64,000 bases of DNA from Caldilineaceae bacterium (GTDB lineage Bacteria > Chloroflexota > Anaerolineae > Caldilineales > Caldilineaceae): positions 1,687,022-1,751,021 of the forward strand of contig OY282376.1 of assembly GCA_958295845.1 (NCBI GenBank), in the 5' to 3' direction. Of the stretch, positions 1 through 9,139 are shown in pieces. The first letter of the stretch is position 1; the number at the start of each line of letters is the position of its first letter. The translations under genes were made by a program, and so were the position numbers. The notes beneath the pieces are model-generated. The model had not been told where the DNA came from and did no database searches. It saw only the letters and a list, made by a program, of their open reading frames with translations.

Positions 1-50
1 AGGACATAGGCGGTTGCATCGATGCCTCTGTTCATGGGCCCTCTCACGAG

Positions 51-1877
51 TTACCCGTTCGCCTCACCCAGCACGACCTCAGGATCCAGTTTGTCAAAAA
101 GCGGCCCCGGTTTTCGCAAGTTTTGGCCGGCTGCCAGTGTCTGCGTCTGCCAGACCCCGCAGGCGCCCCCATGGTCGTAGCGTAACACCACATGTGAACC
201 GCGGTCGTCTTCAATGTCCGTCGTATCGAGCCGTCCAAACAGCGGATCCGAATAGCCAAGGTATTGGTGCAACTGTTCACTGCTGTGGGGTAGAATCGGG
301 GCCCACAGCAATTTCAGCCAGTCGATCGCCTGCAGCGTCACATAAACGGTTGTCGCCGTGGCCTGTGGATCCGTCTTAAAAGTCCTCCAGGGCTCCTTCT
401 CGTTCAAGTACTGGTTTACGCGCTGGCTCAACCGCCGCGTCTCCTGCAGCGCGGCCTTCAACCTCACCGCTTCGTATAGCGCTCCCACGCTGTCAAAGCC
501 TCCGCGTATCTCGTCCAGCAAGGCTTCATCCGTCGCGTCCAACTCGCCCGGCTGAGGAACAGCACCGTCGAAACGCCTGAAAGCGAAACCTAACACCCGG
601 TTGACCAAATTGCCCCAGTTGGCAACCAGCTCGTTGTTGACAAGCTCGACAAAGTCCGGCCAGGTAAACTCAGTGTCAGCAGTCTCTGGCGCCATCGCCG
701 TCAATGTATACCGCCAGGCGTCCGCCTGGAATTCCTCCAGAACCGTATTGAAACCAATGACATTGCCGCGGCTTGTGCTGAACTGCGCCCCCCCAAAGTT
801 GAGGTACTCGTTGGCCGGAACGTCATACGGAAGATTCAGGCGCGCCGTTGTCAGCGGCTCTGCCGTTTCAGAAAGGCCAGCGATGTTTGCCGATTCGAAG
901 TCCGCTTTGACCTCATCGTTATAGGCCATGATCATGCCCGGCCAGATCTGCGTGTGGAAAGGGATGTTGTCCTTGCCAATGAAGTAGTAGTGGCGGGCAT
1001 CCGGTGAAAGATCCCGGTCCCACCAGTCCTGCCATTTGCCGCCGCTCAACGCCGCCCATTCGATAGCCGCGCTCAGGTAACCTTGCACTGCGTCGTACCA
1101 GACGTAAATACATTTGCTCTCGTAGCCCTCGATTGGAATCGCGATACCCCAATCGATGTCGCGTGTGATGGCACGCCCCCGCAACTCCTTCAGATTCAAC
1201 TGACCTTGGGTAAAGTTCAGGACGTTGTTGCGCCAGTGCTCCTTGCCGCTGCCGATCCATTCCAACAGCGGTTCATTGAGTGCGCCCAGATCAAGGAAGA
1301 AATGCTCAGTTTCCCGCACCTCCAGGTCAGTGCTGCCGCTCAACTTGGACCGTGTGTCGGTCAGCTCCAGCGCATCATAAAGGCGCCCGCAGTTGTCGCA
1401 CTGGTCGCCGCGTGCCTCAGCAAAGCCGCAGAAAGGGCAACTCCCCTCCACGTAACGGTCCGCCAAAAACCGCCCCGCCTCCGGGTCGTACCACTGCTTT
1501 TGCACTTCCTTATAGATAAACTCGTTCGCCATATGGCGTCGAAACACCTGCTGAGTTATGTCCCAGTGGTTCTGCGTGTCCGTGTGTGTGTACAGGTCGA
1601 ATGTCAGGCCCATCGCCACGCAGCCCTCCACGAAGAGCTCATGATACTTGTCCACCACCTCCGCAGCACCCAGACCTTCCCTCTCCGCCTGCAAGGTGAT
1701 GGGCGTGCCGTGCGTATCGGAGCCGCTGACCATCAGTACATCGTTGCCTGCCATGCGCTGGTATCGGGCGAAGATATCGGGCGGCAGATACGCGCCCGCA
1801 ATCTGTCCAATATGCTTCTCGCCGTTGGCATAAGGCCAGGCAACGCATACGAGGATTTTTGCGCCTTGGTTGGTCAT
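51..1877 (-). CDS. metG: Methionyl-tRNA synthetase
   Basis: Charges tRNA-Met with methionine in the cytoplasm. The 608-residue protein has the class I Rossmann start with the PYANG motif and a HIGH-type signature at residues 22-25, read here as HIGQ. A zinc knuckle of four cysteines (C147, C150, C160, C163) sits in the connective peptide. The second signature is QFSTS at 365-369, where KMSKS is usual. The alpha-helical anticodon-binding domain follows from about residue 400. No C-terminal EMAPII/Trbp111 domain is present, and the chain ends soon after the helical bundle. The first ATG is used. It is a single gene with no same-strand partner close by. The family assignment is sure; the two altered signatures are unusual and treated as a finding. 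Confidence 0.95.
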   Translation of the reverse strand: MTNQGAKILVCVAWPYANGEKHIGQIAGAYLPPDIFARYQRMAGNDVLMVSGSDTHGTPITLQAEREGLGAAEVVDKYHELFVEGCVAMGLTFDLYTHTDTQNHWDITQQVFRRHMANEFIYKEVQKQWYDPEAGRFLADRYVEGSCPFCGFAEARGDQCDNCGRLYDALELTDTRSKLSGSTDLEVRETEHFFLDLGALNEPLLEWIGSGKEHWRNNVLNFTQGQLNLKELRGRAITRDIDWGIAIPIEGYESKCIYVWYDAVQGYLSAAIEWAALSGGKWQDWWDRDLSPDARHYYFIGKDNIPFHTQIWPGMIMAYNDEVKADFESANIAGLSETAEPLTTARLNLPYDVPANEYLNFGGAQFSTSRGNVIGFNTVLEEFQADAWRYTLTAMAPETADTEFTWPDFVELVNNELVANWGNLVNRVLGFAFRRFDGAVPQPGELDATDEALLDEIRGGFDSVGALYEAVRLKAALQETRRLSQRVNQYLNEKEPWRTFKTDPQATATTVYVTLQAIDWLKLLWAPILPHSSEQLHQYLGYSDPLFGRLDTTDIEDDRGSHVVLRYDHGGACGVWQTQTLAAGQNLRKPGPLFDKLDPEVVLGEANG

Positions 1878-2327
1878 CGGTCATTCTCCGAGTGCTTTGG
1901 GGCGGACTCACCCCGTCGGGCAATCTACGCCTTGGGTGGACTGCTGCTCTACTCGATCGACATCCATGGTCTGCATGAGAGGATTCGCGCCCGCGGCGCT
2001 GGGTTTGCCAGCCTGGAATTCTTACCTCAGGAAAGTCTCGCCAAACCGTCCGCTACTACCCCGCAATCCATTATATCTGTCCCGATTCCTAAGTGGCAAA
2101 AGTTTGCGCCACCTCGCTCCGATCCACGCAAACCTTGATGAGCCGCATCCCCTGCTCCCGGCTGGCCCTCCAGCAGCCGGATCCGAGTCGATGCCGGCAC
2201 TGTTCAATTCAGAGAATTAAGGTGGCTACTGCTATAATGGGGCGGACGATTCTCACAGCCCTGGTCCAGTTACAGCACCGGAGCTTCCCTTGGACCGCGC
2301 AACGACCTGGCGGCAGATGGAACTGAT
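1878..2327. other. Divergent intergenic region metG / DUF624-like gene
   Basis: This is a non-coding gap between two divergently transcribed genes. Apart from the extended -10 promoter at 2230-2238 I see no RNA gene or repeat; open frames here are shadows or run-ons from metG. Confidence 0.5.
2230..2238 (+). promoter_or_regulatory. Extended -10 promoter
   Basis: TGCTATAAT is a perfect TGn extended -10 box about 90 bases upstream of the membrane-protein gene at 2328. No good -35 is present, as expected for extended -10 promoters. Prediction from sequence only. Confidence 0.45.
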
Positions 2328-2954
2328 ATGAAAGCATTCACAGTCATGTGGCGCACGATAAAGGCGCTCTATGAGGACCTGCTTCTATGGGTCTGGCTCA
2401 GCGTCCTTTGGTGGGTCGGTATCTTCCTGATTCTGCCGGCGGGCCCGGTGACGTCAGGTATCCATAACGCGGCCAACCGCGTCGCAAATTACCGTCGAGT
2501 GGAGAGCGCATTTTTCTGGGAAGGGGCAAAAACGACGATCGGCAAGAGCTGGCTGCTGCTCGGCATCAATCTGCTGATGATCGGCGGCGTCGCCGTGAAC
2601 ATCCGCTTCTACGGGTCCAGTACCGCCAGCTGGGCCCAGATAATCAGTATCGTATGGGTCTGGATCATGATCATCGTTCTGATGGCGGGTCAATACTTTT
2701 TCCCCTTGCTCTGGCAGCAGGACGATATGAGTATCAAGATGGTCCTCAGAAACGCCTTCATCCTCGCCCTGCGCCACCCTCTCTATACTTTTCTCATGTT
2801 CCTCTTCCAGGTCGTGTTGCTCGTCGTCAGCTTTGTGACCGTACTGCCGATATTTCTGCTCACGCCGGCGGCTGTTGTCTTGGCGATGAACTTCAGCTTG
2901 GTCGGACTGCTGCAGGAGCTGGATCTTGCCCCCGAACCTCCGCCTGGCGCCTGA
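2328..2954 (+). CDS. DUF624/YesL-like integral membrane protein
   Basis: A 208-residue membrane protein with about five hydrophobic segments (near residues 18-40, 70-95, 100-130, 150-180, 185-200). The start resembles the DUF624/YesL group, small membrane proteins often found beside sugar ABC transporters: an aromatic-rich first helix, then a Gly-Pro-rich turn and a Phe/Trp pair. The role of the family is unknown. It begins 90 bases after an extended -10 promoter and ends 56 bases before the molybdenum hydroxylase genes on the same strand, so cotranscription is possible. The family call rests on overall pattern and is moderate. Confidence 0.55.
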   Translation: MKAFTVMWRTIKALYEDLLLWVWLSVLWWVGIFLILPAGPVTSGIHNAANRVANYRRVESAFFWEGAKTTIGKSWLLLGINLLMIGGVAVNIRFYGSSTASWAQIISIVWVWIMIIVLMAGQYFFPLLWQQDDMSIKMVLRNAFILALRHPLYTFLMFLFQVVLLVVSFVTVLPIFLLTPAAVVLAMNFSLVGLLQELDLAPEPPPGA

Positions 2955-3010
2955 CCGCTGCACCAGGAACCCGCAGCAGTTTCTCCCAGGCCCCAGATCA
3001 CTGACTAACC

Positions 3011-3829
3011 ATGGCAATTCTCGCGGAATATCACAGACCGAAGACGCTGACTGACGCGCTCGAACTTCTGGCTGACCGCACCTCGCGGCGTCTGCCTCTC
3101 GCAGGCGGCACAAGCCTGGTGGGATCCCTCGAAACGAGGCAGCGACGGGACGTCGACGGAGTTATCGACCTGGCTGACTTGGATCTGTCCTATATCCAGG
3201 ATGTCGATTCCAACCTGCACGTCGGCGCGATGACTACCCTCACGGATCTAGTCGAACATCCTCTGTGCGCCAAACTCGCCACCGGCATCCTGCCCGCAAC
3301 CGCCCGCTTTGAAGGGCCGCAGAATCTCCGCAACGCCGCCACAGTCGGCGGGCTTGTTGCGCTTGCCGAGCCGGACAGCGAGCTGTTCGCCGCCTTACTT
3401 GCCCTGAACGCCGCCGTCGAAGCAGTCGACAAAGACGGAGTCAAGTCACATAGTCAGTTGGGCGATTTCGCCATTTCCCATCCCCGAGTTCCAGGCCAAC
3501 CCCTCCTCATCACCGAGATTCGATTGCCCCTTGGCCATACCGCCGCCGGTCATGCACGAATAGCCCGCACACCGATGGACAGGTGTATCGTCGCTGCAGT
3601 TGTTGTCGTCCCCGCAAACGGCGAAACCTCCCAGAGCAGTCCTGCCAACGGCGCAAACGGCGTCATCACAACACGGACCGCCTTTTGCGGAGTCGGTCCC
3701 CGGCCCCAGCTTGCCGGCGGCCCGCTGGCCCCCGTTGGTGATTTCAAAGGCAGCGCCGAATACAGGTTGGCCATGGCGGAAGTCGTGGGCCGGCGCGCGC
3801 AAGCTGCCGCAACGGGCGCGCTTCAATAG
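3011..3829 (+). CDS. Molybdenum hydroxylase FAD-binding subunit (CoxM/XdhB-like)
   Basis: A 272-residue medium subunit of the xanthine dehydrogenase family, which normally passes electrons from the iron-sulfur clusters to FAD and then to NAD or another acceptor. The first FAD loop AGGTSLVG (31-38) is present. The second, RNAATVGGLVALAEPDSEL (107-125), keeps ATVGG but lacks the Asn that usually follows GG and the usual H/N-A-x-P pattern. The C-terminal tail GSAEYRLAMAEVVGRR (about 247-262) is typical for the family. It lies 47 bases upstream of the fused iron-sulfur/molybdopterin gene, so the two form an operon. Substrate unknown. Confidence 0.82.
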   Translation: MAILAEYHRPKTLTDALELLADRTSRRLPLAGGTSLVGSLETRQRRDVDGVIDLADLDLSYIQDVDSNLHVGAMTTLTDLVEHPLCAKLATGILPATARFEGPQNLRNAATVGGLVALAEPDSELFAALLALNAAVEAVDKDGVKSHSQLGDFAISHPRVPGQPLLITEIRLPLGHTAAGHARIARTPMDRCIVAAVVVVPANGETSQSSPANGANGVITTRTAFCGVGPRPQLAGGPLAPVGDFKGSAEYRLAMAEVVGRRAQAAATGALQ

Positions 3830-3876
3830 CCGGGAAACACCGCAAACCTTAAGACTCAGGACTAGAAAACCATACC

Positions 3877-6800
3877 ATGCCTGCATCGATCTCACTCACA
3901 GTCAACGGCGACCACCACCCCGTCGACGTCTACCCCGGTGAACTGCTGCGAACGCTACTGCGGCGACTGCGCATCTACAGCCTCAAACATGGCGACGAGA
4001 CCGGCGAAAGTGGCGCCGATGCAATTCTCTTCACCCGAACGCCCGATGACCCGTCCAGCTATCGCCTGGTCAACAGCGGAATCCTGCTGGCGTCCCAAGC
4101 TGACGGCGCCTCCGTCATCACCCTTGAAGGCCTGGAGGAGGAAACCGAGGAAGCCGGAGAAAGGAGCCGGTCGGAACTCCTGTCTCCCCGCCTTTCCGTC
4201 TTGCAAGAGCAATTTATCGAATGCGGCGCCATTCAATGCGGTTACTGCACGCCCGCACAGATCCTGGCCGCCCAGCATCTGCTGGACAACGAGCCGCAGC
4301 CCAGCGAAGCCGCGGTCAGAGAAGCTATCGCCGGCGTTCTCTGCCGCTGCACCGGCTACATCAAACCTGTACAGGCGATACTGCGGGCCGCCGCCCATTT
4401 GCAGGGAGATACCCCGCCGCCCCCGGAAATCGATGTGCGCGACGCGCCCGCGACCGGCGAATGGCCGACCACCGACCAGCCGCCTGCGAACGGCTGGGAC
4501 GACGGCGCACCGGATACGCAAACACAGACCCGCAGCGTGCCAATGACCGTTGCGCCGCCCCGGACCCACGTCGTCAACAAACCGGAACCCAAGGTAGACG
4601 CGGTCAAACTGGCCAAGGGTCGGCCCGTCTTTGCCGACGATGTCGAGCTGCCCGGCATGCTTTTCGGCGGCCTCCTCACCAGCCCGGTTGCCCACGCCCG
4701 CATCCTCTCCATCGATGCTACCGACGCGCTCGCATTGCCTGGCGTACATGCCGTCCAGACCTACGCCAACCTGCCCCGCGTCATCTACGCCAGCGGCGGT
4801 CAGAGCTATCCCCAGCCACCCCCTTACGACCAGGTCTGCCTCGACTCCAAAGTGCGCTACGTCGGTGACAGAGTGGCGACAGTGGCCGCGGAAACGCCGG
4901 AGCTGGTACAGGAAGCCCTGGAACGGATCAAAGTCGAATACGAGGAACTGCCCGCGATTTTTTCTGCTGACGAAGCGACGCAAGATGGCGCGCCCGTGAT
5001 CCACGACGAAACCGACGCGCAGATGATTCACGACGCCAAACACAACGTCGCCGTTAAGTTGCTCGTGGACCATAACGACGTCGATGCCGCCCTCGCCTCT
5101 GCCGACTTTGTTTTCGAGAGCGAGTACCGTGTTCATCAAGTGCAGCAAGCGAGTATCGAGCCGCACATCGTCATCACCTTCTGGGACGAAGACGACCGCC
5201 TCGTCATCCGCACCAGCACACAGGTCCCATTCCATGTGCGCCGCATGGTTGCGCCCCTTCTCGGCTTGCCCGTCCGCCGCATCCGCGTGATGAAGCCCCG
5301 CATAGGCGGCGGCTTCGGCGGCAAGCAGGAGATGCTCATCGAAGACCTGTGCGCCCATCTGACGATTGCAACCGGCCGGCCCGTCAAGTTTGAGTACACG
5401 CGCCAGCTGGAGTTCAGTTCCGCCCGCACACGCCACCCGCAGCGGCTGCGCTTCCGCAGCGGCGTCGACGCAGACGGCAAGCTGGTCGGCATGGATGTGC
5501 GAGTGGTGGCCGACACAGGCGCCTACGGTACGCACGGCCTTACGGTGCAGATGGTCACCGGCTTTCGCGCCCTCAGCACCTACTGGCTGCCATCGGCGCG
5601 CTTCGACTGCGATGTCGTCTACACCAACAAACCCGTGCCCGGTGCATTCCGCGGCTACGGCGCGCCCCAGGCCCTATTCGGCCTTGAGCAGCACATGGAG
5701 GAGATGGCGCTCGCTTTCGGGATGGACCCGGTGGAATTCAAGCGCATTAACTGGGTCAAAGAGGGCCAGTCGCTGCCGATGGCGATAGCCATGGGCGAAG
5801 GCCGCGAGGGCTTCCCGCAGACGGTCGAAAGCAGCGGCCTGGCAGAGTGTGTAGAGGCTGGCGCCGCATCAATCGACTGGGAGCGGCGCAATGACGCCGA
5901 GTGGAAGGCGCCGCCCGACCAACCACATATCCGCCGCGGCATTGGCCTGGCAATCTGTATGCACGGAACCGGCATCGCCGGGCTCGACATGGGCGCCGCA
6001 AGTATCAAGCTCAACGACGACGGCTCGTTCAACCTCCTGGTTGGCGCTACCGACCTGGGAACAGGCTCCGATACCGTGCTCGCCCAGATCGCCGCCGAGG
6101 CCTTGGGCGTTCCCCTCGATCAGATCGTCATCTACAGCAGCGACACCGACTTTACACCATTCGACACCGGCGCCTACGCCAGCAGCACGACATACATCTC
6201 AGGCGGCGCCGTGCTCAAAGCGGCCGAAGACGTCAGCGGCCAGATCCGGCGCCACGCCGCCGCCCATCTTTTCGAAGGCGTCGACGCCGATCAGCTCTGG
6301 CTAGAGGATCAAAAGGTCCTCGCGCCGGGAGGACAGGCCGTCCCTCTGGAAAAAGTTGCTCTCCACAGTATCCACCAGGAAGAGCAGCATCAGATCATGG
6401 CCACCGCCAGCCACATGAGCTATGTCAGTCCCCCTCCCTTTGCCGCACAGTACGCCGCGCTGGAAGTGGACACCGAGACTGGCCAGGTGACCGTCGAAAA
6501 AGTAGTGATGGCAGTAGACTGCGGAATCGCCATCAATCCGGTCACCGCCAGCGGGCAAGTTGAAGGAGGTATGACCCAGGCACTTGGCTACGCCCTCTGC
6601 GAGGAGATGCCCTACGATGACAAAGGCCGGCTGGAGATCGACAGATTCGGCGACTACCGCATACTGACCGCCAATGAAATGCCCGAACTGGGCACAGTGC
6701 TTGTCCAGACCTATGAACCAACAGGCCCTTTCGGGGCAAAAGCAATAGCCGAAATCCCAATGGACGGCATGGCCCCCGCCATCGCCAGCGCCATCTTCGA

Positions 6801-6879
6801 CGCCACCGGCGTCCGCATCCGCGAAATCCCCTTCACCCCGGAACGAGTGTGGCGCGCATTGCGTGGAAACAGCGAATAG
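3877..6879 (+). CDS. Molybdenum hydroxylase, fused [2Fe-2S] and molybdopterin subunits
   Basis: A 1000-residue fusion of the small iron-sulfur subunit (1-175) with the molybdopterin-binding large subunit (about 235-1000) of the xanthine dehydrogenase/CO dehydrogenase family. The helical [2Fe-2S] domain is intact (C121, C124, C156, C158). In the plant-type ferredoxin domain all four expected cysteines are replaced: D40, S45, D48 and G68. The surrounding motif is otherwise well kept, so this is not a frameshift. The large domain has GGGFGGKQ, GAFRGYGAPQ and, near the C terminus, GAKAIAE, which carries the catalytic Glu position. Such enzymes hydroxylate aldehydes, purines or N-heterocycles; the substrate cannot be told here. 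No maturation genes (XdhC type) are nearby. Alternative view: electrons leave by a route other than FAD. Confidence 0.88.
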   Translation: MPASISLTVNGDHHPVDVYPGELLRTLLRRLRIYSLKHGDETGESGADAILFTRTPDDPSSYRLVNSGILLASQADGASVITLEGLEEETEEAGERSRSELLSPRLSVLQEQFIECGAIQCGYCTPAQILAAQHLLDNEPQPSEAAVREAIAGVLCRCTGYIKPVQAILRAAAHLQGDTPPPPEIDVRDAPATGEWPTTDQPPANGWDDGAPDTQTQTRSVPMTVAPPRTHVVNKPEPKVDAVKLAKGRPVFADDVELPGMLFGGLLTSPVAHARILSIDATDALALPGVHAVQTYANLPRVIYASGGQSYPQPPPYDQVCLDSKVRYVGDRVATVAAETPELVQEALERIKVEYEELPAIFSADEATQDGAPVIHDETDAQMIHDAKHNVAVKLLVDHNDVDAALASADFVFESEYRVHQVQQASIEPHIVITFWDEDDRLVIRTSTQVPFHVRRMVAPLLGLPVRRIRVMKPRIGGGFGGKQEMLIEDLCAHLTIATGRPVKFEYTRQLEFSSARTRHPQRLRFRSGVDADGKLVGMDVRVVADTGAYGTHGLTVQMVTGFRALSTYWLPSARFDCDVVYTNKPVPGAFRGYGAPQALFGLEQHMEEMALAFGMDPVEFKRINWVKEGQSLPMAIAMGEGREGFPQTVESSGLAECVEAGAASIDWERRNDAEWKAPPDQPHIRRGIGLAICMHGTGIAGLDMGAASIKLNDDGSFNLLVGATDLGTGSDTVLAQIAAEALGVPLDQIVIYSSDTDFTPFDTGAYASSTTYISGGAVLKAAEDVSGQIRRHAAAHLFEGVDADQLWLEDQKVLAPGGQAVPLEKVALHSIHQEEQHQIMATASHMSYVSPPPFAAQYAALEVDTETGQVTVEKVVMAVDCGIAINPVTASGQVEGGMTQALGYALCEEMPYDDKGRLEIDRFGDYRILTANEMPELGTVLVQTYEPTGPFGAKAIAEIPMDGMAPAIASAIFDATGVRIREIPFTPERVWRALRGNSE

Positions 6880-6886
6880 CTGTTTC
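6866..6886 (+). other. Inverted repeat over the stop codon
   Basis: GAAACAGC and GCTGTTTC form an 8-bp stem with a 5-base loop. The stem spans the TAG stop (6877-6879) of the molybdenum hydroxylase gene. No T-tract follows, so it is not a classical terminator; it may protect the 3' end of the mRNA. Confidence 0.4.
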
Positions 6887-7445
6887 TACGAGACTGCCTG
6901 AAACGCTATTCTATTTTCCATCGTCAATTTTGGAACAGCTGTAAGAACAATATTCTGCGCGGCAAGCCTGGGCGGCGGAAAACGAGTTGAGTTCCGGCCA
7001 GCAAGTAACCTAACGCTTGCTATAATCTCCCCCTGAAATTCGCAACGTAATCCAAACTGATGTAATTGTTAAGGATGATACCGATCTGGCATACAAGATA
7101 GACTTGCATGTCATCAGACTGTTAACCTTGCCCGAATTCACTCAAGAAACTCGCTTAGTGGAAATGACCGACGCGATAAGAGGCAGAACTCCTTGCAAGC
7201 CGAAGTCGCGTCTGGCAAACTGCGTCCTTCCGTACAGAGCGTGGTGTACGTAGTGGGCCCAATTCCTTTTCTTGCTCGTAAAAGGACGATCGATTCCAGT
7301 TGAACCCCGACAGCACCCCCGATTTACCAAGGTCAGATAACGAATTTTGCTGATGGCCTAACCGCTGACAACCACTTTGTTGACCATATTCATGCCGGCG
7401 CAGACCGGAAAAGCTACTTCACCATTCTAAAGAAAGGAAAAAACA
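6880..7445. other. Intergenic region
   Basis: This gap of about 565 bases has slightly lower GC than its flanks. It holds a TGCTATAAT extended -10 box at 7018-7026, about 420 bases before the next gene. A 62-codon reverse frame at 7142-7330 shows no recognisable family or ribosome site and is not called. No RNA gene was recognised. Confidence 0.4.
7018..7026 (+). promoter_or_regulatory. Extended -10 promoter
   Basis: TGCTATAAT is the same extended -10 box seen at 2230. It could drive the Cache lipoprotein gene with a long (about 400-base) leader, or an unrecognised small transcript. Confidence 0.35.
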
Positions 7446-8486
7446 ATGACACACCGTGCACTTTCCCGACGCGCATTTCTAAAGACGGCAGGGGTCGCAA
7501 CGTTTGGGATAGGCTTGGCCGCCTGCCAACCAATACCCCCGATCCCCGACGGCGCAACCGCGACGGGCGAAGTAACCGCTGCCCAGGTGACCGACCCCGA
7601 AAGCCTCAAGGCCTTCGTCCTCGGAGCCAAGGCGCGCATCGAAGCGATCACTGACATGAACGAAGGCGCGAAACTCAGGGAGGGGCTGAAAACTGAGGGC
7701 TACTGGAAATCCGGCTCGACTTTCCTCATCATCTTCCTCATGAACGGAGACGCCTTCATTCACGGGAACGATCGAGAAGCCGAAAGCAAAAACTTGATGG
7801 GCGTCGAGGACGCACGCGGAACCAAGGTCATCGAGAAACTCTTCGCGGCCGCCGCCCAAGGCGGTGGTTTTGTCCGATACGACGACGAGGGCCCAAAGAC
7901 GGCATACGCTGTCGAATACATTTCCGGGATCACCGCAAGACGATTTGTACTGGTCGGCGGCTTCTCGCAGGACGTCTCCAATGTACCAATCCAGGTTGCG
8001 GATCTCCCCAAACCCCCCGTCACCGCGTCGGAAGTCGTGGACCGCGAGACACTCATCGCCTTTGTCGAAGCCGCGGCCGAGACCTACAGCAATGCCGTCT
8101 TGTCCGAAGGCTACAGCGCCCTCACCGGGGTCCGAAACGCCTTCCGCGTCGAAGGAGGGGACTGGAAGGCAGGCTCCATCTACCTGTATGTCGTGAGCGG
8201 CGGCGGCGTCACCCTGTTTCACGGGTCCGAACCGTTTCGCGAAGGCATTACCACGGACATGACGAGGACCGACTCCAAGGGCGTGAGATTCGCCGAGGAG
8301 TTGATCGGAGGCGCACGCCGCGAAGGTCGCAAGTTCCTGCGCTATCACTACGACAACCCGGCCATCCAGGGAGACGAGGAGACCGGTTCGCCGAAGCTAG
8401 GCTACGCCGTGAGCTTCCAGCCGCCCAACACGGAACAGAAGGGCGTCATCGGCTCCGGCATCTATATCGACACAGACGACGAGTAA
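7446..8486 (+). CDS. Tat-exported lipoprotein with two Cache-like domains
   Basis: A 346-residue secreted protein. The N terminus has a twin-arginine signal (SRRAFLKTAG, 8-17) ending in a lipobox with Cys at about residue 27, so it should be membrane-anchored outside the cytoplasm. The mature part is an internal duplication, about 50-185 and 195-340. Each half has a long helix, then a WK-x-G-S strand motif, a F-I/L-H-G strand pair, a K-x-V/R-F/I-x-E-x-L helix and an F-L/V-R-Y strand. This order fits the extracellular Cache_2 sensor fold. No kinase, methyl-accepting or cyclase domain is attached, so it may be a free ligand-binding protein acting with a separate partner. A purine-rich ribosome site (aaagaaagg) precedes the ATG. 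Confidence 0.65.
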   Translation: MTHRALSRRAFLKTAGVATFGIGLAACQPIPPIPDGATATGEVTAAQVTDPESLKAFVLGAKARIEAITDMNEGAKLREGLKTEGYWKSGSTFLIIFLMNGDAFIHGNDREAESKNLMGVEDARGTKVIEKLFAAAAQGGGFVRYDDEGPKTAYAVEYISGITARRFVLVGGFSQDVSNVPIQVADLPKPPVTASEVVDRETLIAFVEAAAETYSNAVLSEGYSALTGVRNAFRVEGGDWKAGSIYLYVVSGGGVTLFHGSEPFREGITTDMTRTDSKGVRFAEELIGGARREGRKFLRYHYDNPAIQGDEETGSPKLGYAVSFQPPNTEQKGVIGSGIYIDTDDE

Positions 8487-9139
8487 ACCGCGGCGCAAGG
8501 GAACCCCGCGCGCCCGATGCGGGGCCTCTCCTGCGGCAGGTCTGATCACTTTCGCGCAACCCCCGCGCGGCATTGTCCGCACGACTTCAGCTCCCTGCCA
8601 CGAGTCGCCCCCAGCGGAGTGCGCAATCCCCAGATTCCCCTCACACCGAAAAAAGTGTGACAGGCGTTAACGTGCATGTTACTCCGTCTGTTGCGCCTGC
8701 ACTGTCCGTGCCGCGCATCCCAAAATGGATGTGCACTCTCGTATACCTCATGCTGTAACCACGCCTTGGTCCGTTCCCGTTCCAATCCCCGGCAACAATC
8801 CACTGACCACCGACCACTGACCACTGTAGTTCCGCGCCCCCGCAACGCCCCGCCCTTGCTAGCCACCGTGCTCATTCTCCCCCAGCATCAAGTCTAGCCA
8901 ACAGTATTCCCCCAAGATGTTCCCGTAGGTGCAGACCTTGTGCCTGCCCTGTTCCCCCTAAATCAACGGACCTCCCGGCAAAACCACGCACTGCCGCCCA
9001 CACTACGCCTCTCCAAGAGCCGGTATACAATTCCAGCCACCGTAGCCATAATCTCGCCGCCATCATGTTCCCATCCCTAATCTGGAATGCACCCTATCCA
9101 GGGGATAGGTTGACGGCCATAGAATAGACAGCTACAGTC
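8487..9139. other. Intergenic region with dispersed repeat
   Basis: This 650-base gap has short ACTGACCACCG tandem units (8800-8828) and dispersed repeat copy A (8829-8957). No gene or RNA was recognised. A reverse open frame running through the repeat is not coding in appearance. Confidence 0.5.
8829..8957. repeat. Dispersed GC-rich intergenic repeat, copy A
   Basis: Shares an identical 45-base core (8834-8878) with copy B (17042-17086), then related blocks ending in a CTTGTGCCTGCCC segment shared with copy C. It is preceded by ACTGACCACCG-like units, as are copies C and D. Confidence 0.8.

Noticed and set aside
1083..2138. A 351-codon plus-strand open frame across metG
   Set aside because: It is mostly antisense to metG, shows no motif and has no ribosome site; typical GC-rich shadow.
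3955..5535. A 526-codon open frame on the minus strand inside the molybdenum hydroxylase gene
   Set aside because: It is antisense to a clear, conserved protein in GC-rich DNA. Its translation is low-complexity Gly/Val/Asp/Arg with no family motif.
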